Source: a bacterium
Lineage (GTDB): Bacteria; Planctomycetota; UBA1135; UBA2386
Assembly: GCA_024743115.1 (NCBI GenBank)
Contig: JANSXC010000021.1
Coordinates: 1 to 64,000, forward strand
Reading direction: 5' to 3'
Length of the DNA: 64,000 nt
Both the position numbers and the translations under genes were made by a program. The notes beneath the pieces were generated by a model. The model was not told the DNA's origin, ran no database searches, and worked only from the letters and a program-made list of their open reading frames with translations. Every line of letters starts with the position of its first letter. Position 1 is the stretch's first letter. Shown in pieces: positions 54,705 to 63,565 of the stretch.

Positions 54705-57700
54705 ATGCATGCCGACGAGTTGTTCGATCGATTCCGTCGCACGGGCGACTCCCGCGCGCTGGCGCAGCTGTTCGACGCGACCGCGCCAGCGCTCCATCGC
54801 GCGGCGGTGCACCTGTGTCGCAGTCTCGATGACGCCGAGGACCTCGTGCAGGAGACGTTCGTCGTCGCGATCGAGCGGTCGGGCGACTACCGCTCGCAGT
54901 CCGGGGGGAGCGTGCGCGGTTGGCTGCTCGGCATCCTGGTCAATCGGGCCCGGCGGCTCCAGCGTCGACGGGCGCGACGGGTGCCCGCGCGTGAGCGGGA
55001 GTCGCCGCTGCAACCGCCGGACGTCGCGGGCAAGCGCGAGCTCTGGGAGCAGGTCGCCGAGGCGATCGACGGCTTGTCCGAGGCCTATCGGACGCCGTTG
55101 ATCCTGCACCTGCGGTACGGCCATCGCGCCAACGAGATCGCTCATGCCCTCGGGCTACCGCCCGGCACCGTGCGTAGCCAGCTGAGTCGCGGGCTCGAAC
55201 TCTTGCGGCGAGCGTTGCCGATCGGTGTTGCGAGCGCGGTGCTCGGGCCGGTCGCGCTTGCCGCTGCGCCGCGGGGGCTCGCGGCCGTGCGCGCCACGAT
55301 CGTTGCCAAGGTGCCGGGGGCTGTCGGTGCCGTCGCTGTTTTGTCGGGAGCGCTGTTGATGAAGAAGCTGTTGGTGTTGTCGGCGATCGTTGTCGCGATC
55401 GTCGGTGCGTTCGCGGTCGATCCGCTGTGGACCTCGGGCGAAGAGGCGTGGCGCAGGGTCGGCGAACGGAGCGGTGCGGTCGCCAATGTCGGACCGTCGG
55501 AGCGCGCGACCGGGGCTTCGTCGGCTGATGCTGCCGCATTGCAGCGCATCGCGGCCGCCTCGCCTGCTCGACCCGGGGCCGTACCGATTGGTGAGTCCTG
55601 CACGATCGCGGTCGTCGATGAGTCCGGCAGGCCGATGCCGGGCGCCGACGTCTGCTGGTATCACGCGGCGGGGGTGGCGCGGGCCGAATCGGACCCGACG
55701 TTGCTCGAGTCCGAGAAGCTGATGCTGTGGCGCGATCCGGTCCGGCTCGCAGAACGCTACGGTTGGTCGACGCGAGCCGACCGCGAGGGCCGGGCGAGAA
55801 TCTCCGTGACGGACGCGACCTGTGTTGCAGCGGTGTTGCCGGGGTTGTTCGGCCAGCTCGAGGTGTCGACTGCCGAGCCCGAGCCGCAGTTGGGCTATCG
55901 ACTGATGCTCCTGCCCGACCGGGCGCTGCGGGTTCGGGTTCTCGATCCGCGAGACCGACCCTGCGCCGGCGTATCGGTCACGATGATCGCGGTCGACGAG
56001 CGCCGTCGACCGCTCGGTGATCCCGAGGGGCACCCTTTGGCCGTGACCGATGCCGACGGCATCGCATGCATCGTGCACGTGCAGCGGGAGATCGACGCGA
56101 GCCTCGGCACCGCGGCCGGTCAGGTGCTCGTTCGACCGTTCGTGCCAGGCTACGACGAACCGGGTGTGGCCGTTGACCTGACGAACGTTCCGAGCGAACC
56201 GGTGGTGGTTCGACTGACGGCGACCGGAACCGTGCGTGCGCGAGTCCAACTGCCGGGGGTGACGACCTGGTTCGACCATGACATGGCCCTGCTTCCCGAG
56301 CAGCGCGGTCGATTCGGTGGCTACACCGCCCGGCGTCCGGATCGCGATGGCTGGACCCGGTTCGAGCACGTGCCGATCCGCCAGCGGTATCGGGTGCACT
56401 CGCTCGCCGCAACCGACCTGGGCTGTGCGTTCGATGGACCGGCGTTCGTGGGGGACGTTGTCGATGTCGTGCTGATGCCGCCCGGAACGGGCATCACGTT
56501 GCGGGCGCGTATCCTCGACCACGTCGGGGAGCCGGTCGTGCGCCGGCATTTCCACTTTGCGATGCGCGGAGTCGGAACGCCTCCGAGTCGACAATTTACG
56601 ACGGATGGCAGCGGTCGGGCGCTCGTGGCGGTGAGCCGAGACCCTGATGCGGCGATTCTCGAACTCGACGCCGGGCTGATCTCTCCGATCGACGGGGGCG
56701 AGGGGTTCGGTCGGGCCGAGGTGGCGGCCATGGCGCTGCGTCCCGGGATCACGGATCTCGGTGACCTCGTACTGGCGCGCGGCGAAGTGGTGGCCGCCGG
56801 CCGGTTGGTGACGACGACCGGCGAGCCGTTCGAGCGCCCGGTTCGTATTGGCATTCAGCGACGCGATGCGAACGCGGACGATTCGGGGCAGGAGTGGTCG
56901 CCGGTCACCGACGTCACCGTCGCGTTCGCGGAGCGCGGTCGCTTCGCGGTGCATGGCGAGCTCGCACCGGCGAGCTACCGGCTGATCGTTCGGGGCGATC
57001 ACAACTTGCCGATCGAGCCGGTGGAGTTCGCGCCGGGCGCTGCCGACCTCGTCGTGCAGGTCGCGCGATCCCACACGTTGATGGCCGGTCTGCTGTTGCC
57101 CGGTGCCGTCGATCCTGCCGCCATCGTCTGCACGCTCGTGGACGGCGGACGTCGCTTCGATGCGACGCCGCGCCGTCAGCAGGAGGAGCGCTGCACGGTC
57201 GCCTGGCACGGTCTGCCGGCCGGCACGTTCGAACTCCGGGTCTCGCCATGGGCTGCGACCGAACCGCTCTTGCGCGTTCCGGACGTCGTGGTTCCGACCG
57301 CGGTTGGCGAGGACCCACGGCTCGCGAACATCGATCTGAGAAGCATGGTGCAAGTCGTCACGTTGAAGCTGTTCGATACGGTGGGAGTGCCGATCGACAG
57401 CTTCGGCGCGGCGTTTCCTTCGCCGTCGGCGGTCGGTAGCGGTGACCAGCGCGCCTGTGGTATCGACGGCGCCGTGACGCAGCTGGTGCTGCCGGCAACG
57501 GTGAACGAGCTGCAGGTCGTGGTCGCGGGGTACCGACCGGGCGAGGTGACCATCGATGGTGGTAGGGCGCACGCCAGGCTCTACCCGCGCGCTCGCTTGC
57601 GGATCCGGGTTCCGGGGGTGCCGCAGTTGCCCGCGAACGTTCAGACCTGGGTGCAACTCGTGGCCGACGATGCCCGCGAGGGCTCGTGGCGCGGCCGGAA

Positions 57701-57959
57701 CGACAGCGGCCGCCTGGCCGAGTTGTTTCACGACGACTCCGGCAGGTGGCCGCTCGATGAGGGCCGCCTCGATCTGCTGCAGAGTGATCGGCCGTGCCGG
57801 CTGCGGCTGTTCGTCGGGAGTCGCCGGCGCCCGGTCGAGGTGCGGGGCTCTGCGCCGCAGCAGATTCTGCCCGGGATGGCCGAGGTGAGCGTGGATGTCC
57901 CGGCGGCGAGCTGGCGCGCGGCGCTCACGGAGTTCGAGGCGGGGCCCGCGCGCAAGTAG
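54705..57959 (+). CDS. ECF-type sigma factor fused to membrane segment and CarboxypepD_reg-like repeats (fusion E)
   Basis: 1084 residues from ATG 54705; the open frame continues upstream over non-coding sequence, but homology with fusions A, C and D starts here (MHADELFDRFRRTGD). Region 2: FDATAPALHRAAVHLC, DAEDLVQETFVVAIE, VRGWLLGILVNRARRLQRR. Region 4: LSEAYRTPLILHLRYGHRA and IAHALGLPPGTVRSQLSRGLELLR. The membrane segment is near 219-238 (MKKLLVLSAIVVAIVGAFAV). The long C-terminal part has divergent beta repeats, for example VRVLDPRDRPCAGVSV. The sigma part resembles fusions C and D most. Confidence 0.85.
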   Translation: MHADELFDRFRRTGDSRALAQLFDATAPALHRAAVHLCRSLDDAEDLVQETFVVAIERSGDYRSQSGGSVRGWLLGILVNRARRLQRRRARRVPARERESPLQPPDVAGKRELWEQVAEAIDGLSEAYRTPLILHLRYGHRANEIAHALGLPPGTVRSQLSRGLELLRRALPIGVASAVLGPVALAAAPRGLAAVRATIVAKVPGAVGAVAVLSGALLMKKLLVLSAIVVAIVGAFAVDPLWTSGEEAWRRVGERSGAVANVGPSERATGASSADAAALQRIAAASPARPGAVPIGESCTIAVVDESGRPMPGADVCWYHAAGVARAESDPTLLESEKLMLWRDPVRLAERYGWSTRADREGRARISVTDATCVAAVLPGLFGQLEVSTAEPEPQLGYRLMLLPDRALRVRVLDPRDRPCAGVSVTMIAVDERRRPLGDPEGHPLAVTDADGIACIVHVQREIDASLGTAAGQVLVRPFVPGYDEPGVAVDLTNVPSEPVVVRLTATGTVRARVQLPGVTTWFDHDMALLPEQRGRFGGYTARRPDRDGWTRFEHVPIRQRYRVHSLAATDLGCAFDGPAFVGDVVDVVLMPPGTGITLRARILDHVGEPVVRRHFHFAMRGVGTPPSRQFTTDGSGRALVAVSRDPDAAILELDAGLISPIDGGEGFGRAEVAAMALRPGITDLGDLVLARGEVVAAGRLVTTTGEPFERPVRIGIQRRDANADDSGQEWSPVTDVTVAFAERGRFAVHGELAPASYRLIVRGDHNLPIEPVEFAPGAADLVVQVARSHTLMAGLLLPGAVDPAAIVCTLVDGGRRFDATPRRQQEERCTVAWHGLPAGTFELRVSPWAATEPLLRVPDVVVPTAVGEDPRLANIDLRSMVQVVTLKLFDTVGVPIDSFGAAFPSPSAVGSGDQRACGIDGAVTQLVLPATVNELQVVVAGYRPGEVTIDGGRAHARLYPRARLRIRVPGVPQLPANVQTWVQLVADDAREGSWRGRNDSGRLAELFHDDSGRWPLDEGRLDLLQSDRPCRLRLFVGSRRRPVEVRGSAPQQILPGMAEVSVDVPAASWRAALTEFEAGPARK
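55346..55361 (+). promoter_or_regulatory. Internal Shine-Dalgarno and in-frame ATG in fusion E
   Basis: GGGAG at 55346-55350 lies 8 nt before the in-frame ATG 55359 (residue 219), which starts MKKLLV and the membrane segment. The Gly codon is GGA here too. Confidence 0.45.
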
Positions 57960-57981
57960 TCCGGCGCCCCGGGTGTTGACG

Positions 57982-59217
57982 CTACCGAATCACGACCGCG
58001 ACGCCCTCGCTCGACGACGCGCCGAGCGTCCCGATCGTTGGGTCGGGAACGAACCATTGTGCGGTGAGCTCGAGGCCTGCGAGCCCGGCGGCGTTCGGGA
58101 TCGGAATCGGCTGGGTCGTGCTGCCGGTGAGGTCCGTCACGCGGAGCAGGTTGAACTGTGGGTCGGCCAGCAGGCTGCAGCCCGGCGCGCCGAGTGGCTG
58201 CAGGTCGGCCGGCAGCGGTTGGCTCGTCGCGGACCAGGTCGTGCGGTTGGTGCCGAGGGCGAGCAGGCAGGCGGTGGCCGGCGGGGCGAACGTCAGTCCG
58301 AGGGCAAAGCCGCTGTTGCCGAGCGTCGGTGGTCCGTTGCTGGCCCAGCTCGTGTTCGCGGCCGCGCCGCAGCCTTCGCCGTAACGGGTAACCGACGCGC
58401 CGACCGCGGTGGCGACGCTGAAGTCGAGGATCGTGGTGGGGCTGGTGTAGAGCGGCCCGTTGGTCAGCTCACCGTAGAGCTCGATGCCGTCGGTCCAGAC
58501 GAGCGTGTCGAAGCGCGTGTAACCGACAACCGTGATCGTTCCGAGCCCGGTCGATTGCGTCGCGACGATGGCACCGGTGGTGGGATCGATCCGCAAGAGG
58601 TCGCCCGACACTGTGCCGAGTGTGAGCTGACTGCCGGTTGGCGTGATCGCGATCGAGATGCCGCCGGTAAAGCTACCGACCGTTCGCGAGTTGCCGGTTG
58701 CGAGATCGTACTCCAGGACGCCGCTGCTGCTGACGGTGTAGACGAGGTCCCCCGTGACCGCCAGGTCCGTCGCGCCCGCCGCGGTGTAGCTGATGATTTG
58801 GGGGCCGGGACCAGTCGGTTTGGCGTAGGCCTCGACGAGGCCGGCACTGTCGAGGGTCACGACGCGGTTGCTGCCGATCGCGACGCGCGCGACCGGAACC
58901 TGTGACCAGGGTCCCCAGACGGACTGCCCCATCCTGGCGAGCTCGCGGATCTGCGAGCGGTAGACGCCGGGGATCGCGATCCCGGCGCCGGTCCAGAAGA
59001 ACTGCGCGTTGGTGTCCGGGTCCACGGCCAGGCTGGTGACCGCCATGAACGCGTTCTGTTCGACGACCGTGGTCGTCCCGCGGCCGAACACGTCCACGAA
59101 CTTGTAGTACGGGTCGAGGAGTGGAGTCGACTCGCAGGTCACGATCACGTCGGTCGGGATCTGCGCGGTGAGTGGCAGCGCGAGGGCTGCGAGGGAAGAC
59201 AGGATTCGGATGGGCAT
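57982..59217 (-). CDS. Secreted beta-propeller-like protein with planctomycete C-terminal domain
   Basis: 411 residues with a signal peptide (RILSSLAALALPLTAQ). Residues 40-260 have repeated short strands, for example AVTGDLVYTVSSSGVLEYDL and QLTLGTVSGDLLRIDPTTGA, which look like a propeller. The C-terminal 130 residues contain GAPGCSLLADPQFNLLRV, TQPIPIPNAAGLAGLELTAQ and WFVPDP, a domain seen repeatedly at the end of secreted proteins in this type of planctomycete, possibly a sorting or attachment module. The biological role is unknown. Confidence 0.72.
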   Translation of the reverse strand: MPIRILSSLAALALPLTAQIPTDVIVTCESTPLLDPYYKFVDVFGRGTTTVVEQNAFMAVTSLAVDPDTNAQFFWTGAGIAIPGVYRSQIRELARMGQSVWGPWSQVPVARVAIGSNRVVTLDSAGLVEAYAKPTGPGPQIISYTAAGATDLAVTGDLVYTVSSSGVLEYDLATGNSRTVGSFTGGISIAITPTGSQLTLGTVSGDLLRIDPTTGAIVATQSTGLGTITVVGYTRFDTLVWTDGIELYGELTNGPLYTSPTTILDFSVATAVGASVTRYGEGCGAAANTSWASNGPPTLGNSGFALGLTFAPPATACLLALGTNRTTWSATSQPLPADLQPLGAPGCSLLADPQFNLLRVTDLTGSTTQPIPIPNAAGLAGLELTAQWFVPDPTIGTLGASSSEGVAVVIR

Positions 59218-59260
59218 AGAGTCTCGGTTGTCGAAGTAGGGAAAACGAAAGGGGCGAACG

Positions 59261-60610
59261 TCATTTGCGCAGGAGCAGCCAGACCCAGCCGTGCACCTCG
59301 AACTCGGGTGGCAGGCGGTCGCGCAGCTGGTCGCGGCGGGCGGTGAGTTCCTTCAACTCGGCCGTGATGGCTGCGAGAGCGGTTGCGTTCTTCTCGCGAT
59401 CGGGACCGAAGAGGCGTTGGACGAGGGCCGCGTAGCGGGCTTCGAGCGTTGCGAGCTCGGTGCGGGCCGCCGCCAGCTCGGCGCCTGCCAGCGCGTCATC
59501 CGGCACGCTGGTGGGAACCTGTCGGGCGTAGTCGCCGAGCAGCAGATCGAGCCTGCCGTCGCCGTTCCAGTCGGTGACGCAGATCTTCGCGCGGCGCCCA
59601 GAGCGCGGCGCGGCGGCGGGGCCCGGGCCCTCGGTCCAGTCCAGGCCGGGGACGAGTGTCTCGGCCGTTGCCAGCTCGGGCGCGGTCGAGGAGCCGGTGT
59701 TGGTAAACAACGACACCGAGCCGTCCGCGCCCCCGACCAGTAGATCGAGGTCCCCGTCACCGTCCCAGTCGGCGGTGAACGGGCCCGAGTCCCCGGTGAC
59801 CATGAGTGGTTGGCCGTCGGCCCGCAGTTGGCGATGGCTCGTGAATCGCCAATCCGTTCGCGAGCCGACATTCGGCACGAGGTAGACGCCGCCGCCGATG
59901 TGCCCGACCAACAGATCGAGATCGGAGTCGCCGTCCCAGTCGCACGCGTGCACGGTCGACGCGGTGCCCGTGATCGATACTCCGTTCTTCGCGGTGTTCG
60001 GGATGCGTTGACCCCGGAACATGGCGTAGCTCTTGCCGTCGACCGTCTCGAAGCGCGCGTTCCCCGTGATCACGGTTTCGTCCGTGGTCTTTCGCACGCC
60101 GCAGCCGACGCCAATGGGCTCGTCGTGTTCGTCGCGCAGCATCTTCGGGCTCCGAAACGAACCGTCCGCTCGGCGTTCGAAGAAGAACAACTCGCCGGGC
60201 CAGGAGCCTGACAGCAGGTCCGTATCGCCGTCACCGTCGAGGTCCACCAACTGGGGACCGAAGCCGACGCATCAAGCGGTGGGAACGGTGCCGTCGCGGC
60301 CGTCGGCCTGGAACGTCTTGCCCGCGGCAAGGCGTGGTGCGGCGTTCGTGCCGACGTTGCGGTAGATCGTGAGACGACCGCCGGCGAACTGGCCGACGAG
60401 CAGATCGCGTTTGCCGTCACCGTCGATGTCGCCGACGAACGGCGCCGCGTGCCCGGGGCTGGGCGTGTCGATGACGCGGCCGTCGGCCGCGAGCCGGATC
60501 GGCGGGGCCAGCGCCTTACCAGGTTCTGGCGTGGCTTGGGTGCGGGCGTCGAGGGCGAAGACCGCCACGGTGATCGCGGCGGCGAAAGGGCTCAGCGGTG
60601 TGCGGTTCAT
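59261..60610 (-). CDS. FG-GAP/VCBS-repeat protein read through in-frame TGA at 60274, probable selenoprotein
   Basis: Two open stretches in the same frame, 60610-60275 and 60271-59261, are separated by a single TGA (60274-60272). Together they form one 449-residue protein: signal peptide (AAAITVAVFALDARTQ), then calcium-binding VCBS/FG-GAP repeats on both sides of the TGA (DIDGDGKRDLLVGQ before, DLDGDGDTDLLSG after) and a C-terminal coiled-coil-like segment. The site reads TVPTA-U-CVGFGPQL; as I recall, homologues carry CC here (GCCVGF). A hairpin follows. The alternative is a simple nonsense mutation. The protein should be extracytoplasmic. Confidence 0.7.
60241..60259 (-). promoter_or_regulatory. 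Candidate SECIS hairpin for the FG-GAP gene
   Basis: The mRNA segment GGTCCCCAGTTGGTGGACC forms five pairs (GGUCC/GGACC), a bulged U and two more C-G pairs around the loop AGUU. The loop starts 19 nt after the TGA and has G as its second base, which meets the looser bacterial SECIS rule. It is weaker than the hairpin at 50062. Confidence 0.45.
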
Positions 60611-60653
60611 GATCCCCGGTCCGGAATCGCTGCCGCCGGGTCATGGCAGCAGT

Positions 60654-60708
60654 CGGGAAGTTGCCTGAATCAGTGACGGCTCTGCCGCCGATGGATTCAG
60701 GCTTCCCG
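60654..60708 (-). terminator. Long imperfect inverted repeat, possible terminator or leader structure
   Basis: CGGGAAG-TTG-CCTGAATC pairs with GATTCAGG-CTTCCCG, giving 15 pairs with one 3-base bulge and an inner small hairpin (CGGC-TCT-GCCG). It lies between the stop of the bestrophin gene and the start of the FG-GAP gene on the minus strand. Without a U-tract it may be a terminator for bestrophin or a structured leader. Confidence 0.45.
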
Positions 60709-60778
60709 AAAGCACACGGGGGCCCGTGAGTGCTGCGGGCAATCCGGGTTTTCGGCCCCGTATCGGTGGATCACACCA

Positions 60779-61840
60779 CTAGGTCTGGGCGCCGTGCTTC
60801 GCTGGGATCGGGTCGGGGATGGTTTCGGCGGATTCGCCGAGCATCTCGCGCAGGTCGATTTCCATGCCGCGCGCCATCGTCGTGATCGGCACGTCGTTGG
60901 GGGTGCCTTCGAATGGGTTCTCGCTCGTGCGCCCGATGCGTTCCATCGTGTGGAAGACCCACATCACGACGACGCTGAACGGCACCGACAGCCAGACGAA
61001 GCTCGGGCCGAGTGTCGGGAAGTCACGTGTGAGATCCTGGCCGATGCGCTCGAACTCGTGCATGACGCCGAATGGCAGGAGGATCACGAAGATCCAGAGG
61101 AACGTCGAGTTGAGCGTCGCGTACTGGCGCGGGTACGGAAAGTTCTTGATGCGTTCGGATGCGCCCTGCAGATCGAATAGCTGGGTGAGCGTCTGCTGCA
61201 TCTCCATGTGGCGGAAGTCGTCGATCCAGCCACGCGTGCGCAGTTGCTGCAGATGACGCGATTGCAGGGCGAGGATCTGAGCGGCGTGGTTGGTCCGCCC
61301 GCAGACCGAGCTGCGCTCGGCGTCTTCGAGGTAGCCCTCGAGGTCTTCTTCGATCGTGTGATGATGTTCGTGGATGCGGATGTTGTCGGCCCATTCGCGG
61401 TTGGTGCGGTAGGCGAGGTTGTCCTCCCACGGCCGCTTTTGCCGCATGGTGTGCCGTAAGGCGGTGAGCCAGCCGATGTGGCGCATCGCGATCGTACGGC
61501 GCGCCGCGTGCAGTTCCGCGTCATCGACTTCGGCGTCGGTGAACTGCCCGCTGATGAAATCGTTCAGCTGCAACCCCCACGCCCGGGTCGTGTTGGTGAT
61601 CCCGCCCCAGATCTTGCGCGCCTCCCAGAGTCGACCGTAGGTCGCGTTGTTCTGGAAGCTGATGATGAAGGCAACCGCGGTGCCGATCAGTGCGACGGGC
61701 AGCCAGGGCAGGTGCAGCCAACGTTGATCGAGCAGGTCGTAGGCGACGACCGGAGTGAGCGCGATGGCGATGAAGATCAGCGTCTCGTGGCGCGTCCAGA
61801 CGAGGAGGTCGCGAAGCGAATACTTCTTGCGGGTGTACAT
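60779..61840 (-). CDS. Bestrophin-family (UPF0187) anion channel
   Basis: 353 residues with four membrane segments: IFIAIALTPVVAY, WLPVALIGTAVAFIISF, FLWIFVILLPFGV and FVWLSVPFSVVVMWVFHTM. The signature NNATYGRLWEARKIWGG and the closing IGRTSENPFEGTPNDVPI are typical. Bestrophins are pentameric chloride or bicarbonate-permeable channels at the membrane. With an iota carbonic anhydrase-like protein in the same window one may imagine a link to bicarbonate movement, but the genes are far apart. Confidence 0.92.
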   Translation of the reverse strand: MYTRKKYSLRDLLVWTRHETLIFIAIALTPVVAYDLLDQRWLHLPWLPVALIGTAVAFIISFQNNATYGRLWEARKIWGGITNTTRAWGLQLNDFISGQFTDAEVDDAELHAARRTIAMRHIGWLTALRHTMRQKRPWEDNLAYRTNREWADNIRIHEHHHTIEEDLEGYLEDAERSSVCGRTNHAAQILALQSRHLQQLRTRGWIDDFRHMEMQQTLTQLFDLQGASERIKNFPYPRQYATLNSTFLWIFVILLPFGVMHEFERIGQDLTRDFPTLGPSFVWLSVPFSVVVMWVFHTMERIGRTSENPFEGTPNDVPITTMARGMEIDLREMLGESAETIPDPIPAKHGAQT

Positions 61841-61897
61841 GGCGTCGGCGTCGGCATCGGCATTCTGCCCGACGGCGGCGTCAGATTCCCGGTCTGC

Positions 61898-63343
61898 TCA
61901 GCGACCGTTGCCGGTCGCCGGCGACTTCGGCGGCAGAGCAGCGGTGAGTCGTTCGAGGCGTCTCGCGAACCACTTCGGAACCTCGGCGGGTAGTGGTGGT
62001 CGGTTCGTGAGGAAGCTGTGGTCGGCAGCGGTCGCCGGGCGCGAGGTCCAGTCGCCATCGCAGGCCTGCCGGAGTGCATAGGTCGCCGCCTCGGCGGGAA
62101 AACGCTCGGCGATGTTGTTCGCCTGCGAGTAGCCCGCGAACGCCGCCGCGAGGACAACTTCGTCCCCGACGCGGCATCGCACGCCGGCGTAGAAGTTGTT
62201 GCTCGACCATCCGGCGGACTGTTCGTCGTGTTCGGGTCTGGGCCGCAGCTCCAGTTGCGGGAGGACACCGAGCTGGCGCGTGAGCGCGCGGGCACGACGG
62301 CGTGGGATCGTGAGTTCGTGAACCTCCGCCTTGGGCTGGCCGGCCACAGCGGCCTTCGCCAGCGTCAGCATGCGAACCCGAAAGCCTCGCGGCCCCTCGC
62401 TGGCACGCCACAATCGGATTCCGCCGCCGTGGCCCGAGCTGGTCTCCCACGCGATCTCGGGCAGTCCGTCGACCGCTGGTCGCAGCTCGACGGGCTTGCA
62501 CTCGTACTGATCCGCGAACGCCAGGTTGACCAGCGGGCCCGTCCGAAGGGCCCGCTCGGCGAGCTTCGAGAGCCCGGCGCGTTCGAGCGCGTCGACCGCG
62601 CGCCAGCCGATCCGGGCGAGCGCCGTGCTCGCGACCACCTTGCGGGTGGAGGTTCGGCGGCCGGGCTGCTCGGCGACAACTGCGCGGATCAATGTGGGAA
62701 CCGCCTGTTGGCCGCGACGCCGCAGCGCGTCGATCGCCCATTCGTTCTGCGTGAAAGTGCCGGCACCGACCTTGGCGAGCACCAGGTTCTCGAAGTCGTC
62801 GAAGAGTTCGGCGAGCGCGCGGGCGCAGTCGCCGCGCAGTCGCGGCACGTCCGATGTACAGAGTTCGTGCAACAGCGCCGCGCGCGAGGCGTCATCGCCC
62901 GCGCCCATCGCCGCCAGAGCTCGTGCAGCTGCCGCGCGTGTCGCCCATGATGGCGCCTGCTGGAGACCCTGAAGCACGAGCGGTTGCAGGGGTTTGCCGA
63001 GGGGGCCGAGCGTGCGGGCCACGGCGAGTCCACCGCGAACGACCTGCGGGTCGTCGTGGCGAAGCAAGTCTTCGAGGATTGTGACCGACGCCGTTGCCGA
63101 GCGGATGGCAGCCGCGAGCTCGGCGACCGCGGCGCGTTTGCCGGCCGACGGCGATGCGCCGAGGCGTTCGATCCATGCGGCGTTCGACTGATTTGGTGTC
63201 GTGCGGTCGGGGTCGGGTCGCCCGCCGCGCGGTTCTTGTCCCGTTGCGCGGTTCTGGCAGTTCGCGGTCGGTGCGAAGGCCGCCGCCAGGGCCAGGGCCA
63301 GAGCGAGCGCGAGATCGGGAGCCTTCGGTGGGTGCGCGGGCAT
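61898..63343 (-). CDS. Secreted HEAT-repeat protein
   Basis: 481 residues with a signal peptide (LALALALALAAAFAPTANC; the Cys may be lipidated). Residues 70-260 contain about four to five HEAT-like repeats such as ILEDLLRHDDPQVVRGGLAV and ATRAAAARALAAMGA, with LRGDCARALAELFDDF. The rest (about 220 residues) is a beta-rich domain with EIAWETSSGHGGGIRLW and WSSNNFYAGVRCRVGDEVV. HEAT proteins mediate protein-protein contact; the partner is unknown. Confidence 0.72.
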   Translation of the reverse strand: MPAHPPKAPDLALALALALAAAFAPTANCQNRATGQEPRGGRPDPDRTTPNQSNAAWIERLGASPSAGKRAAVAELAAAIRSATASVTILEDLLRHDDPQVVRGGLAVARTLGPLGKPLQPLVLQGLQQAPSWATRAAAARALAAMGAGDDASRAALLHELCTSDVPRLRGDCARALAELFDDFENLVLAKVGAGTFTQNEWAIDALRRRGQQAVPTLIRAVVAEQPGRRTSTRKVVASTALARIGWRAVDALERAGLSKLAERALRTGPLVNLAFADQYECKPVELRPAVDGLPEIAWETSSGHGGGIRLWRASEGPRGFRVRMLTLAKAAVAGQPKAEVHELTIPRRRARALTRQLGVLPQLELRPRPEHDEQSAGWSSNNFYAGVRCRVGDEVVLAAAFAGYSQANNIAERFPAEAATYALRQACDGDWTSRPATAADHSFLTNRPPLPAEVPKWFARRLERLTAALPPKSPATGNGR

Positions 63344-63565
63344 GGTCGTTCGGAACGCCTCTCGGGCGTGCCGGGTTCATCCGGCATGGCATTCGTAAAA
63401 TGCTATCTGTCAGCTAGATATGATGACTGCCACAAGCCGGCTACGGAACCTCCCAAGACGCCCGGATTTCCGGAAGTACTTCCACTGACCCGACGCTAGA
63501 GATTCTGTCCCTCGACGATCGGCCGGCGAACAGCCGGTGAAACGACGCGGGTGACGGAGTCCACG

